64,000 nucleotides of DNA from JBFHFS01 sp041583495. Its GTDB lineage: Bacteria > Bacteroidota > Bacteroidia > Bacteroidales > Marinilabiliaceae. Numbering within the stretch: the stretch's first letter is position 1; every line of letters starts with the position of its first letter. This document shows positions 34,960 to 43,672 of this stretch, in pieces. The notes below the pieces were generated by a model, which saw only the letters and a list, made by a program, of their open reading frames with translations, ran no database searches and was not told the origin of the DNA. A program made the position numbers and the translations under genes. The stretch covers positions 95,063-159,062 of the forward strand of contig JBFHFS010000004.1 of the NCBI GenBank assembly GCA_041583495.1. Direction: 5' to 3'.

Positions 34960-36006
34960 TTACTTTTTTGCCGTCTCTTCTACATTGAAAAGATCGATGT
35001 TCTTTAAAAACTTGTTTTTACGATCGAGGATGACAAACTCAATTAAAAGAAGCAAAAGAGCCAACGCAGCCAAATACTGATACTGGTTCTCAAAATCGGT
35101 GTATATTTTGGATTCGATATCGCTCTTTTTGAGTTCAGAGAGTTGGTCAATAAGTTCGTTCATGCCCCTGCGAATGTTATTGGCGGCGATGTAATCCCCA
35201 TTTCCGGCGGTGGCAATCTGGCTGAGAAGATCGCTGTTCATCTTGGAAATAACAACATTCCCTTCACGGTCTTTCATGAAGGTACTCCGGTCGTCCGGGT
35301 TTACAGGGATAGGCGCGCCATTGGGGCTTCCCATGCCAACAGTATATACCTTAATTCCCTTTTCTGCGGCCAGGGAGGCAGCCTCGATGGCATTGTCCTC
35401 ATGGTTTTCACCATCGGTGATGACTATAATGGCCCGGTTGATCTCTTCCTGTTGGCTGAACGAGTTGGTTGCCAGCCGTATGGCCGCGCCTATGGCCGTT
35501 CCCTGCGTGGGTACAATTTCCGTATTGATACTCGACAAAAACATTCTTGCCGAAGGATAGTCGGTGGTGATGGGCAATTGATTGTAAGCTTGCCCGGCAA
35601 ATACGATAAGGCCTATCCGGTCGTTCACCAAACGGTCGGTTAACCGCTCAATAGCCAGCTTAGCCCGGGTCAGCCGGCTGGGCTCAATATCGGTGGCATT
35701 CATGCTGTTCGATACATCCAGCGCAATAACCAACTCAATGCCTTTGCGTTTTACCGTTTCCAGCTTGGTGCCAAATTGGGGCGAGGCCAGGGTTACGATT
35801 AGACTGATGAGTGCCAACAGTAACAGATAAAATTTAATGGCCGGCCTTATGAAGGAAACATCAGGCATCAGATGTTCCAGCAATTGCAGTTGGCCAAACT
35901 TCTCAAGGCGTTTTTTTCGCTGCCTTTGAAAAAGAATCTGCATAAAGGCCAGTATGGGGATAATGCCCAAGAGATATAAATATTCAGGATGTCCAAATCG
36001 AAACAT
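34960..36006 (-). CDS. batB: BatB-like von Willebrand factor A membrane protein
   Basis: The 348-residue protein has two N-terminal membrane helices, a VWA domain with MIDAS motif ALDVSNSMNATD and later TDGENHED, and a C-terminal helix (LAALALLLLLIEFVIL). The MIDAS binds a divalent metal and mediates protein contacts. It lies 40 bases before batC and 64 after batA. Confidence 0.9.
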   Translation of the reverse strand: MFRFGHPEYLYLLGIIPILAFMQILFQRQRKKRLEKFGQLQLLEHLMPDVSFIRPAIKFYLLLLALISLIVTLASPQFGTKLETVKRKGIELVIALDVSNSMNATDIEPSRLTRAKLAIERLTDRLVNDRIGLIVFAGQAYNQLPITTDYPSARMFLSSINTEIVPTQGTAIGAAIRLATNSFSQQEEINRAIIVITDGENHEDNAIEAASLAAEKGIKVYTVGMGSPNGAPIPVNPDDRSTFMKDREGNVVISKMNSDLLSQIATAGNGDYIAANNIRRGMNELIDQLSELKKSDIESKIYTDFENQYQYLAALALLLLLIEFVILDRKNKFLKNIDLFNVEETAKK

Positions 36007-36070
36007 GTTCCTGTGGTTTAAAATTAACGTTCAAAAAAATGATTTACAAGCCACCAGATAAGAAGGATTA

Positions 36071-37060
36071 TCAGGGCAGATTTCGCAAAATGGTATTGCG
36101 CAATATCAGTTCAAATAAAAGTAACCCCAACGCAATCAGAGCAAAAGGCAAAAACTCTTCGGAGCGTTTGCTGTACTCCTTGACTTCTATTTTGGTCTTT
36201 TCCATCTCATCGATCTCCTGATAAATATTTCGTAACTTCTCTTTGTTGGTGGCTCTGAAATATTGACCTCCTGTCATATTGGCAATGTTCTGGAGCATGG
36301 TCTCGTCTATCTTAACCTCCATGTTTTGAACCTGTTGCCCAAATACGGTATTTACCGGGAAGGGTGCCATTCCCTGCGTGCCTACCCCAACAGTGTAGAC
36401 CCTGATGCCAAAGGTTTTGGCTATCTCGGCTGCCGTTATGGGGGCAACCTCGCCCTGGTTATTAACCCCATCGGTCAATAAAATAATCACCTTGCTCTTG
36501 GCCTGGCTGTCCTTTATGCGGTTGACTGCTGTGGCCAGACCCAATCCGATGGCCGTGCCATCTCTGAGCATGCCTATTTGGATGTCGTTGAAGAGGTTGG
36601 TCAGCACGGCATGGTCGATGGTGAGCGGACACTGGGTAAAGCTCTCGGCGGCAAAAACAACCAGCCCAATCTTGTCGGTGCTCCGCCCGGAGATGAAATC
36701 GATGGCCACATCCTTGGCCGCTTCCAACCGGTTGGGCTTGAAGTCCATGGCCTGCATACTGCCCGAGATGTCCAGCGCAATCATGATGTCAATGCCTTCG
36801 GTGGTTACGTTTCGCAGGTTGTTGGTCGATTGGGGCCGCGCCAGAGCCACTACCAGAAAGACAACGGTTAAACATCGCAGCCCAAAGGGCACATGTCGCA
36901 GATAGGTCTTTCTCGACTTTCGACTTCCCATAAAACCCCTGATGGTGGAAATCTGCATGGAGGCATTCAGGTCCTTCTGTTTCCATAAGTACCAGCCGGC
37001 CATCGGGAGAAGTAATAAGAGCAGGAAAAAATATTGTGGGTTTAAAAAGGTATAATTCAT
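36071..37060 (-). CDS. batA: BatA-like von Willebrand factor A membrane protein
   Basis: The 329-residue protein has the same layout as BatB: N-terminal helices, a VWA domain with MIDAS IALDISGSMQAMD and LLTDGVNNQGE, and a C-terminal helix. It is a diverged paralogue of BatB and probably pairs with it. It lies 15 bases after the BatD-like gene in the MoxR operon. Confidence 0.9.
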   Translation of the reverse strand: MNYTFLNPQYFFLLLLLLPMAGWYLWKQKDLNASMQISTIRGFMGSRKSRKTYLRHVPFGLRCLTVVFLVVALARPQSTNNLRNVTTEGIDIMIALDISGSMQAMDFKPNRLEAAKDVAIDFISGRSTDKIGLVVFAAESFTQCPLTIDHAVLTNLFNDIQIGMLRDGTAIGLGLATAVNRIKDSQAKSKVIILLTDGVNNQGEVAPITAAEIAKTFGIRVYTVGVGTQGMAPFPVNTVFGQQVQNMEVKIDETMLQNIANMTGGQYFRATNKEKLRNIYQEIDEMEKTKIEVKEYSKRSEEFLPFALIALGLLLFELILRNTILRNLP

Positions 37061-37075
37061 GCCTGAAGCCGTTTT

Positions 37076-38101
37076 TTATGATTCAACTTGTTGTGTGTTT
37101 TTTTGCTCCTGCAGGGCTTTAACTACCTCTTCGGTTGTTTTTTGCTCTTCGTGCCTGGTTTGGTTTACAAAAAAGTATGCATTAATCAGAGCCACATTAT
37201 TTTCATCGGGTAGTGGTTCATGCTTGGCAAACTTAACCAGGTCGGCCAGTTCCAGTATCTGTTGAATTTTTTTAGACACCTGTTCATCGGGCAACTCTAC
37301 GGTTCTTAGAGCCTGCAGAATCTCAGGGGTAGTTTGTTCAAGGGCGGTAATGCCAAAACGGTCCTCCAGGTATTGACGCAACACATCGGTAACCTCCGAA
37401 TGAAATTGTTTAACCTGTCCCTTTTGCCATAATTTTTCACTCTTGATCTTTTCCAGCTGACGAAGCGCTATCAGATGGGCCGGCTCCCTGGGCTTCTCCC
37501 TGATGAAGGCCGTCAACGGATTTTTGCGCTTCAACCACCAGTATACACCTCCTGCAACGATTAACCCTATCAGTAAAAAACTTAATATCCAGGGTAAAAA
37601 CCGGAGTAACTCGGCAAATGAAAAGGGGGTGTCGATGGGGTGCTTGATGTCGGTGATGCCTTTCTGTGGATCTACCTCCTTGAAAGGATTTACAACCATG
37701 ATGCCAATGGGACGGGTGGCCCGTTTTTCGGCCATTTGGGCCGAGGCCAGCTCAAATTCCATGGGTGGAATGTAATGCAGCCCGCTGTCGAACGAGGTGA
37801 TCCTGTATACTTTTTTGATTGACAGGTAGTTGTTGTTCGTCACAGTGGTGTCGGGCGGCATCGCTTCGACAATCTCAATGTTCTTGGTGATGGTGTCGCT
37901 CAAGACCGGAAAAACCACATTGATGTTGGGGGGCTGTGACACCTCAAGAGTGAGGTTCATTTGACCCCCAATAACCATCAGGGAGGAGTCGGGTTGGGCC
38001 GATACCGTAAAACTGGCCGTCTGTGCACCGGCCCCGATAGAGGATCCGGCCATGATCAGGCATATGAGTAACATGCGTAAGAAAAATGGTTTTTTGCCCA
38101 T
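37076..38101 (-). CDS. BatD-like/DUF4381-type membrane protein of the Bat cluster
   Basis: The 341-residue protein has a signal peptide (LLICLIMAGSSIGAGAQ), an extracytoplasmic beta domain of about 130 residues, a membrane helix (LPWILSFLLIGLIVAGGVYW) and a cytoplasmic helical domain of about 140 residues (FHSEVTDVLRQYLEDRFGI) as in DUF4381. It lies 2 bases after the DUF58 gene. It is a regular but poorly characterised partner in Bacteroidota MoxR-Bat operons. Confidence 0.78.
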   Translation of the reverse strand: MGKKPFFLRMLLICLIMAGSSIGAGAQTASFTVSAQPDSSLMVIGGQMNLTLEVSQPPNINVVFPVLSDTITKNIEIVEAMPPDTTVTNNNYLSIKKVYRITSFDSGLHYIPPMEFELASAQMAEKRATRPIGIMVVNPFKEVDPQKGITDIKHPIDTPFSFAELLRFLPWILSFLLIGLIVAGGVYWWLKRKNPLTAFIREKPREPAHLIALRQLEKIKSEKLWQKGQVKQFHSEVTDVLRQYLEDRFGITALEQTTPEILQALRTVELPDEQVSKKIQQILELADLVKFAKHEPLPDENNVALINAYFFVNQTRHEEQKTTEEVVKALQEQKNTQQVES

Positions 38102-38103
38102 TT

Positions 38104-38970
38104 TTAAGCTCGTTTTTTAAATAGTGAAATGAGTGCTTTTACATAATCTTCATCGGTGGGGACTGCCACACTGTCTACGCCACTCTTCATAAACACCGTT
38201 TGTAGCTGTTTTTCATTTTCCAGCCACCATTTGCGATAAGCAGTTCGGGTGTTTTTGTTGGCTGTGTTGGCCCAATAATACTCTCCACTCTCAGCATCCT
38301 TCAGCTTTATGAAGCCAATGTCGGGCATCTCCGTTTCCCGGGGGTCGAAAACCCGCAAGGCTACCACGTCGTGCTTCTGATTGGCAATCTTGAGCGCATC
38401 CTCAAAGTTGTTGTCAATAAAATCGGAAATAATGAAGGTGGTACACCGTTTCTTTATCGCATTGGTCAAATAGCGAAGGGCCTCTGAGATGTTGGTTCCA
38501 CGGTTTTCGGGAGAAAAGCTAATCAATTCCCGGATAATATGGAGAATGTGTTTGCGTCCCTTCTTTGGGGGGATGAATTTTTCTATGGTGTCGGAAAAAA
38601 AGATCACCCCAATTTTATCGTTGTTTTGAATAGCCGAGAATGCCAAAACAGCCGCCATCTCAGTGATGATATTTTTTTTGAACCTCCAGGTGGTCCCAAA
38701 CTCCCTGGAGCCCGAAACATCAATCATCAGCATCACGGTGAGTTCCCGTTCCTCTTCAAACACCTTTATAAAGGGTTGGTTGAACCGGGCCGTCACGTTC
38801 CAGTCAATGTTGCGAATGTCGTCGCCATATTGGTATTCGCGCACTTCACTGAACATCATTCCCCGACCTTTAAAGGCAGAATGGTATTCGCCTGCAAAGA
38901 TATTCCGGGACAAGCCCCGGGTTTTGATCTCAATTTTCCGTACCCGTTTTAATATGTCTGTCGTTTCCAA
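38104..38970 (-). CDS. DUF58 domain protein of the MoxR-Bat operon
   Basis: The 288-residue protein contains KIEIKTRGLSRNIFAGEYHS, the REYQYGDDIRNIDWNVTAR block typical of DUF58, and a MIDAS-like MLMIDVSGSREFG. The assigned start is TTG (38970), where family members usually have ATG (METTD). The frame stays open 46 codons further upstream to a TAG at 39111-39109 and encodes an acidic, coding-like stretch without ATG. The true start is therefore uncertain. It probably works with MoxR and the Bat proteins at the membrane. Confidence 0.85.
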   Translation of the reverse strand: METTDILKRVRKIEIKTRGLSRNIFAGEYHSAFKGRGMMFSEVREYQYGDDIRNIDWNVTARFNQPFIKVFEEERELTVMLMIDVSGSREFGTTWRFKKNIITEMAAVLAFSAIQNNDKIGVIFFSDTIEKFIPPKKGRKHILHIIRELISFSPENRGTNISEALRYLTNAIKKRCTTFIISDFIDNNFEDALKIANQKHDVVALRVFDPRETEMPDIGFIKLKDAESGEYYWANTANKNTRTAYRKWWLENEKQLQTVFMKSGVDSVAVPTDEDYVKALISLFKKRA

Positions 38971-39137
38971 TGTATTAGGGCTTTGTGTTGTTTTTTTAGA
39001 AGTATTAGATGGTTCTGTGTCGAAGAAATCTGAGAAAGCCTTGGCCTGCTCATCAAATTCTTCTTCCTGTTGCCCGTCAATTCCTTCATCTTTCAGGCCG
39101 CGGGGGCCCTATAGCTTCCGACTTCTAACCCTCTTTT

Positions 39138-40133
39138 TTAGGGCACCTCTATTTTATTCAGAATTTCACTTATGATCTCTTCCGAAGTGAGGTTGTTGGC
39201 CTCTGCTTCGTAGGAAAGACCAATACGGTGTCTCAATACATCGGGGCAAACCGCACGAATATCCTCAGGGATCACATATCCACGTCGCTTAATAAAGGCA
39301 TAGGCTTTGGCCGCCATCGAAAGATTGATGCTGGCGCGCGGTGAGGCTCCATAAGAGATCATGTCCTTGAATTTTCCAAGGTCATAGTTCTCCGGAAAAC
39401 GGGTGGCAAAAACAATGTCGAGAATGTATTTTTCAATCTTCTCGTCCATGTACACATCTTTTACCACTTTGCGGGCCCGGATAATATCATCGGGTTTGAG
39501 AATGCTGCTGGCCTGGGGGAACTTATGAGCCAGATTGTGGCGAATAATAATCTGTTCCTCACTCTGGGAAGGATAGTCTATTACCACCTTCAACATAAAA
39601 CGGTCTACCTGTGCTTCGGGAAGCGGATAGGTCCCCTCTTGTTCAATGGGGTTTTGAGTGGCCATTACCAGAAAAGGCTCGGGGAGCTTATGCGTGTGAT
39701 CTCCAATGGTGACCTGACGCTCCTGCATCGCCTCGAGCAGGGCACTTTGCACCTTGGCCGGGGCACGGTTAATTTCATCAGCTAAAACAAAGTTGGTGAA
39801 GATGGGGCCCTTTTTGACTACAAATTCTTCATTTTTCTGGCTGTAAATCATGGTTCCCAACAGGTCGGCAGGCAGCAGGTCGGGCGTGAACTGTATCCGG
39901 CTAAAACTGGTGTCTACAATATTCGAAAGAGTGGTGATGGCCAGCGTTTTGGCCAATCCGGGAACCCCCTCAAGTAAAATGTGACCATCAGAAAGCAGTC
40001 CTATCAGAAGGCTCTCTACCAGGTGTTTTTGTCCAACAATGACCTTGTTCATTTCAATGGTCAGTAAATCTACAAACGAGCTCTCCTGTTTTATGCGCTC
40101 ATTCAATTCCTTGATATCTACAGCTTGATCCAT
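39138..40133 (-). CDS. moxR: MoxR family AAA+ ATPase
   Basis: The 331-residue protein has Walker A EGVPGLAKT, Walker B VLADEINRAP, sensor 1 MATQNPIEQEGTYPLPEAQ and the arginine-rich C-terminal lid of the AAA_3/MoxR class. It should act as a chaperone that remodels VWA-domain partners; the DUF58, BatA and BatB genes lie downstream. It heads the minus-strand operon, with a -7 box at 40219-40226. Confidence 0.94.
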   Translation of the reverse strand: MDQAVDIKELNERIKQESSFVDLLTIEMNKVIVGQKHLVESLLIGLLSDGHILLEGVPGLAKTLAITTLSNIVDTSFSRIQFTPDLLPADLLGTMIYSQKNEEFVVKKGPIFTNFVLADEINRAPAKVQSALLEAMQERQVTIGDHTHKLPEPFLVMATQNPIEQEGTYPLPEAQVDRFMLKVVIDYPSQSEEQIIIRHNLAHKFPQASSILKPDDIIRARKVVKDVYMDEKIEKYILDIVFATRFPENYDLGKFKDMISYGASPRASINLSMAAKAYAFIKRRGYVIPEDIRAVCPDVLRHRIGLSYEAEANNLTSEEIISEILNKIEVP

Positions 40134-40756
40134 GTGATAAAGAGTTTTATATTTTAAAGAATTCGTGTTATTGTACTAAACTTGTTCAGTCTTAATACCT
40201 GGCTGTTTTAAAGAAACCCAAAAATAATTGATAATACTAATTTTGCCCCGAACTGGCTGTTAATTCTTGTTAAACACTCAGGGTATGTCCTTTCCGAGTG
40301 CTCTTAAAAGCCAGGTTTGTTTTGGGGTTTTTTTGACAGCCTCTTGTCTATCAAAAACTATTCCAAGAGTCATCTGTTGAAGTAGATTTTTTCAGATTGA
40401 AACCTGGGGCAGGTCATTTGAGATGAAAATTTCAACCATCCTTCCGTCGGGATTAGGGCTTGTAAACCAGATGGATTAACAGGAAAATCCCGGTAATTAG
40501 GCATTTGTGGAATGTTTTTAATTCCGGGCTCAAATTTGGGCGGAAAACAAATAGAAAAATGCCAATTCCTTTCAGTGGCGGCCTGGTCGATTCGTTAAAG
40601 AACGAATTTGAAGTTGAAAACATTCCGGCTTACAGTGCCCCTTTAAAGCCGAAATTTAGTAATTTTATAGGGTTGATCTTTCCTGTCAGCAGGCATGAAC
40701 TTCAATGTGTTTTTAGAGCAATTAAGGAATAGTGATAAAAAGAAAAATATTTACCC
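40134..40756. other. 623-bp intergenic region
   Basis: It holds divergent -7 boxes: CAAAAATA (minus, 40219-40226) for moxR and TAATTTTG (plus, 40238-40245) with no assigned gene. A hairpin-like segment (CACTC at 40275-40279 with GAGTG at 40296-40300) follows. A frame at 40505-40732 lacks an ATG at its start and has no recognisable product. No gene is supported. Confidence 0.5.
40219..40226 (-). promoter_or_regulatory. -7 box of the moxR-bat operon
   Basis: Minus-strand TATTTTTG matches TAnnTTTG and would give a leader of about 80 bases before the moxR ATG at 40133. No -33 TTTG is evident. Confidence 0.4.
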
Positions 40757-40963
40757 ATGAAATTCTCCGATAACGATTTAGTTTGTCTTCATCTTCAATT
40801 AACTAAGGCCGATTTAGTGAAAGCCATAAGGGAAAAGCATATCACCTCGTTTGAGGAGTTGCAGGACGAGACAGATGTCTCCACTGTTTGTGGCTCGTGT
40901 GCCGCTGATGTGGAAGCGATTCTCGAAGAGGAGCTGGCAAAGCAACGCCTAAACAAGGGCTGA
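40757..40963 (+). CDS. BFD-like [2Fe-2S]-binding domain protein
   Basis: The 68-residue protein is a single BFD-like domain: LVCLHLQLTKADLVKAI at the front and DVSTVCGSCAADVEAIL at the back. BFD domains normally bind [2Fe-2S] through CxC and CxxC. Here the second Cys is His (C10-x-H12, C45-x2-C48), giving a possible three-Cys, one-His site. It stands alone and overlaps the convergent queA by 15 bases. A redox or iron-homeostasis role is inferred from the family. Confidence 0.75.
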   Translation: MKFSDNDLVCLHLQLTKADLVKAIREKHITSFEELQDETDVSTVCGSCAADVEAILEEELAKQRLNKG

Positions 40964-42163
40964 CTTCCACAGCAGGGAGGAATCACCATAGCTTAGAAAG
41001 CGATAGGAATTCTTCAAGGCATGCTGGTAAATGTTCTGCCAGTCGTTGTTGGTGAGGGCAGCAATCAAAAGAAGAAGGGTGCTGCGGGGTTGATGAAAGT
41101 TGGTGATCAGGGCATCTATCGACCTGAAGTGGTAACCCGGAACAATAATGATGGAGGAGGATCCGGAATAATGGGACAAACCTTTCGCTTGTAAAGTGTC
41201 CACCAGTTGAGAAAGGGCCTCCCTAAATGTTAGATTGCTTTTGGTATTGTAGGGCAACCACTGTTCAATATGCGTGTAGTCTTTATTCTGGCCTGCCAAT
41301 ACTCCTGCCCAGTAAAGCGACTCCAGTGTGCGGACGCTGGTGGTGCCCACGGCAATGTTGGGTCCGGTGTGTTCAATCAACGCCTGCATCATTTCAATAG
41401 ATACATGAAAATGCTCGGTATGCATGTCATGGGCTTCGATGTGACTGCTCTTGACCGGTTTAAAGGTGCCGGCCCCCACATGTAAAGTGAGGTTTTGGGT
41501 CTGGATGCCTGCATTACGAAGGCGGGTCATGATCTCGTTGGTGAAATGCAGGCCGGCTGTGGGGGCTGCCACTGATCCTTGTTCCTGTGAGTAGATCGTC
41601 TGGTACCGCTCCCTGTCGATGGGTTCCGAGGCTCTTTCCAGATAGGGCGGGATAGGGGTTTCACCCAATGCTTCCATGATCTCCGAAAAGGTAAACCCGG
41701 GGTTGTTCCATGAAAATTTCACCACGAACCCATCTGCCATGCTGGCAGCCTTCTCGGCACATAAAACCACTTCTGATCCCTGGATGGTAACAGGCTTCTC
41801 TAAAGTGCCTTCTTTCCATTTCTTCTGATTGCCAATGAGACAGCGCCACCATACTTCCTGCGTTTGAGCAAAGGCAAGGGCCACATCCGAGGGCGCCTCG
41901 GGCTGAAGACAGAATATCTCAATGTGAGCACCCGTCTTTTTTTGGAAGGGCAACCGGGCGCGAATCACTTTGGTGTCGTTAAAGATTAGCAGTGCATCGG
42001 AGGGTAAACAGCCGGGTAAATCGGTAAACCATTGATCCTGAATCTCTCCATCTTTATAAACGAGCAACCTGGAGTCCCCTCTTTTTTCTGTGGGATATTT
42101 GGCAATTCTTTTCTGGGGAAGATTGTAGTCGTAATTCTCTATGGCTATATCAGGTTTGTGCAT
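40949..42163 (-). CDS. queA: S-adenosylmethionine:tRNA ribosyltransferase-isomerase
   Basis: The 404-residue protein matches QueA: LPQKRIAKYPTEKRGDSRLL, LLIFNDTKVIRARL, AAPTAGLHFTNEIMTRL and NFHQPRSTLLLLIAAL. It transfers the ribosyl part of AdoMet to 7-aminomethyl-deazaguanine in tRNA to make epoxyqueuosine. It is longer than the roughly 350 residues of E. coli QueA. Monocistronic, with palindromic sequence upstream; no preQ1 riboswitch was recognised. Confidence 0.92.
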   Translation of the reverse strand: MHKPDIAIENYDYNLPQKRIAKYPTEKRGDSRLLVYKDGEIQDQWFTDLPGCLPSDALLIFNDTKVIRARLPFQKKTGAHIEIFCLQPEAPSDVALAFAQTQEVWWRCLIGNQKKWKEGTLEKPVTIQGSEVVLCAEKAASMADGFVVKFSWNNPGFTFSEIMEALGETPIPPYLERASEPIDRERYQTIYSQEQGSVAAPTAGLHFTNEIMTRLRNAGIQTQNLTLHVGAGTFKPVKSSHIEAHDMHTEHFHVSIEMMQALIEHTGPNIAVGTTSVRTLESLYWAGVLAGQNKDYTHIEQWLPYNTKSNLTFREALSQLVDTLQAKGLSHYSGSSSIIIVPGYHFRSIDALITNFHQPRSTLLLLIAALTNNDWQNIYQHALKNSYRFLSYGDSSLLWKSALV

Positions 42164-42326
42164 CTATCTCGATCATTAGATTCAAATACTATTTGTATTG
42201 GCCAATATAATTTTGAAAATTAAATGGCCGGTATAAAAAAACTATAATGTGGGCATTGAGGGTACAAATTTAAGTAGTCCTTTGAATAAAATGGACTATT
42301 TTGCCCGTAAAACTTTATTTAGTGAT

Positions 42327-42334
42327 TAACTTTA
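42327..42334 (+). promoter_or_regulatory. weak -7 box of the Smr-domain gene
   Basis: TAACTTTA differs from TAnnTTTG at the last base and lies 20 bases before the ATG at 42354. TTG at 42301-42303 is 23 bases upstream, slightly long for a -33 partner. Confidence 0.3.
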
Positions 42335-42353
42335 CCGATTAAATATAAGAGTT

Positions 42354-43409
42354 ATGCAAAACAGTGATATTCGAAAGGGTGACAAAGTAAGATTCCTGAA
42401 CGAGGTGGGTGGTGGCTTGGTTACCCGTGTGGAAGGTAGTCTGGTTTATGTCGAAGATGAGATTGGTTTTGAAGTGCCTGTCGCTCTTCATGAAATCGTT
42501 TTGATCGAAAAAGGAGAAGACCCTGTGGGGAAAAGCCGAAAGGAAGCCGGGGGAGCCGAATCTATTGAGACGCAGCCCTCTTTGGAGGTGGAAGCAAACG
42601 ACGATAGGGATTTAATCGATCCCAGCCAGGACGATAGCAATCCTCGTCTTTATCTGGCATTTACAAATCCCCGTGGCGCCTCTCCCGAGGGGGCCTTACA
42701 ACTATTCTTGGTTAACGACAGCAATTTTCAATGTCTCTATTTAATTACTCAAATGGGAGAGGATGGTTTAGGCACCGTTTTATTTAATGGTCGAATCCAA
42801 CCCAACACCAAAGAACAACTGGACGAAATAAGTGTAATCAACCTGGATGTGAACTGGCAGGTGCAACTTTTACTTTTTCGAAAGGATAAGCCCCATCGAT
42901 TGTTCGATCCTGTTAATGTGTTGATGAAAATCAAAGCCCGGCGGTTTTTCAAAGACAATAGCTTTGTGGTCAACGACTTTTTTTACGAAAAAGCAGTGAT
43001 GATGCCTCTGGTAAAAAATGAGATGGAGAAACAGATCGAAAAGCTTACCGATTCCCAAACCCGTGGCATCTTGCGACAGAAGGGCGATCTTCAGGTTAAG
43101 GAAATGCCCAGGAAGATGGACAAATCACCCGAGGTTGTGGAAGTGGACCTTCACATTAATGAATTACTCGATGATGTAAGAGGCCTTTCGAATGCTGAGA
43201 TGTTAAAGGTTCAGGTAGACCGTTTCAATGCCGTTATGGAAGAGTATGGAGCACATAAAGGTCAGAAAATTGTGTTTATCCATGGGATTGGAAATGGTAC
43301 CCTGAAGCATGAAGTGAGGCGGTTGCTAAACAGCCGGTACAAAAATCATAATTTTCAGGATGCCTCCTTCCGTGAATACGGTTACGGCGCTACAATGGTG
43401 ATTATTTGA
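42354..43409 (+). CDS. DUF2027/Smr domain protein
   Basis: The 351-residue protein starts with a small beta domain (RKGDKVRFLNEVGGGLVTRV), has a central DUF2027 region and ends in an Smr domain. The Smr motifs are VVEVDLHINELL and VFIHGIGNGTLKHEVRR. Smr domains of the MutS2 C-terminus nick or bind structured nucleic acid and can act on ribosomes or mRNA. This stand-alone arrangement is common in Bacteroidota. Function is inferred only from the domain. Confidence 0.88.
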   Translation: MQNSDIRKGDKVRFLNEVGGGLVTRVEGSLVYVEDEIGFEVPVALHEIVLIEKGEDPVGKSRKEAGGAESIETQPSLEVEANDDRDLIDPSQDDSNPRLYLAFTNPRGASPEGALQLFLVNDSNFQCLYLITQMGEDGLGTVLFNGRIQPNTKEQLDEISVINLDVNWQVQLLLFRKDKPHRLFDPVNVLMKIKARRFFKDNSFVVNDFFYEKAVMMPLVKNEMEKQIEKLTDSQTRGILRQKGDLQVKEMPRKMDKSPEVVEVDLHINELLDDVRGLSNAEMLKVQVDRFNAVMEEYGAHKGQKIVFIHGIGNGTLKHEVRRLLNSRYKNHNFQDASFREYGYGATMVII

Positions 43410-43514
43410 GGCAGTTTTTATTAATTTTTAATGATGATGAATCGGCTGTTTTATTTGATTAATGATAAAAGGTCTTTGATGAGTAGCCGTTTTGGCCGAA
43501 AATATGAAGTGCCG

Positions 43515-43534
43515 TAGGTGGTTGTAACCTCCTA
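43515..43534. repeat. 20-bp palindrome upstream of the giant adhesin gene
   Basis: TAGG-T-GGTT-GT-AACC-T-CCTA is an inverted repeat with a single mismatched pair, about 140 bases before the adhesin ATG. It has no T-run on the plus strand, so it looks more like a protein-binding site or a 5' element than a terminator. Confidence 0.5.
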
Positions 43535-43672
43535 AAACAGGCTGATTTGTGAAACTTTACATGGGCCTCTGCGTAAAAAATCTAAAAATTGGTGTTTTAT
43601 TAAATTTTTTCTGCTTTTTTTATTCTTTTGGAGCGGATAATCGTTATCGTAGAAAGCCCTAAACTACTAATT

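Noticed and set aside
40505..40732. 75-residue plus-strand frame
   Set aside because: It opens at TTG, shows no family motif and lacks a convincing promoter; left as noncoding.
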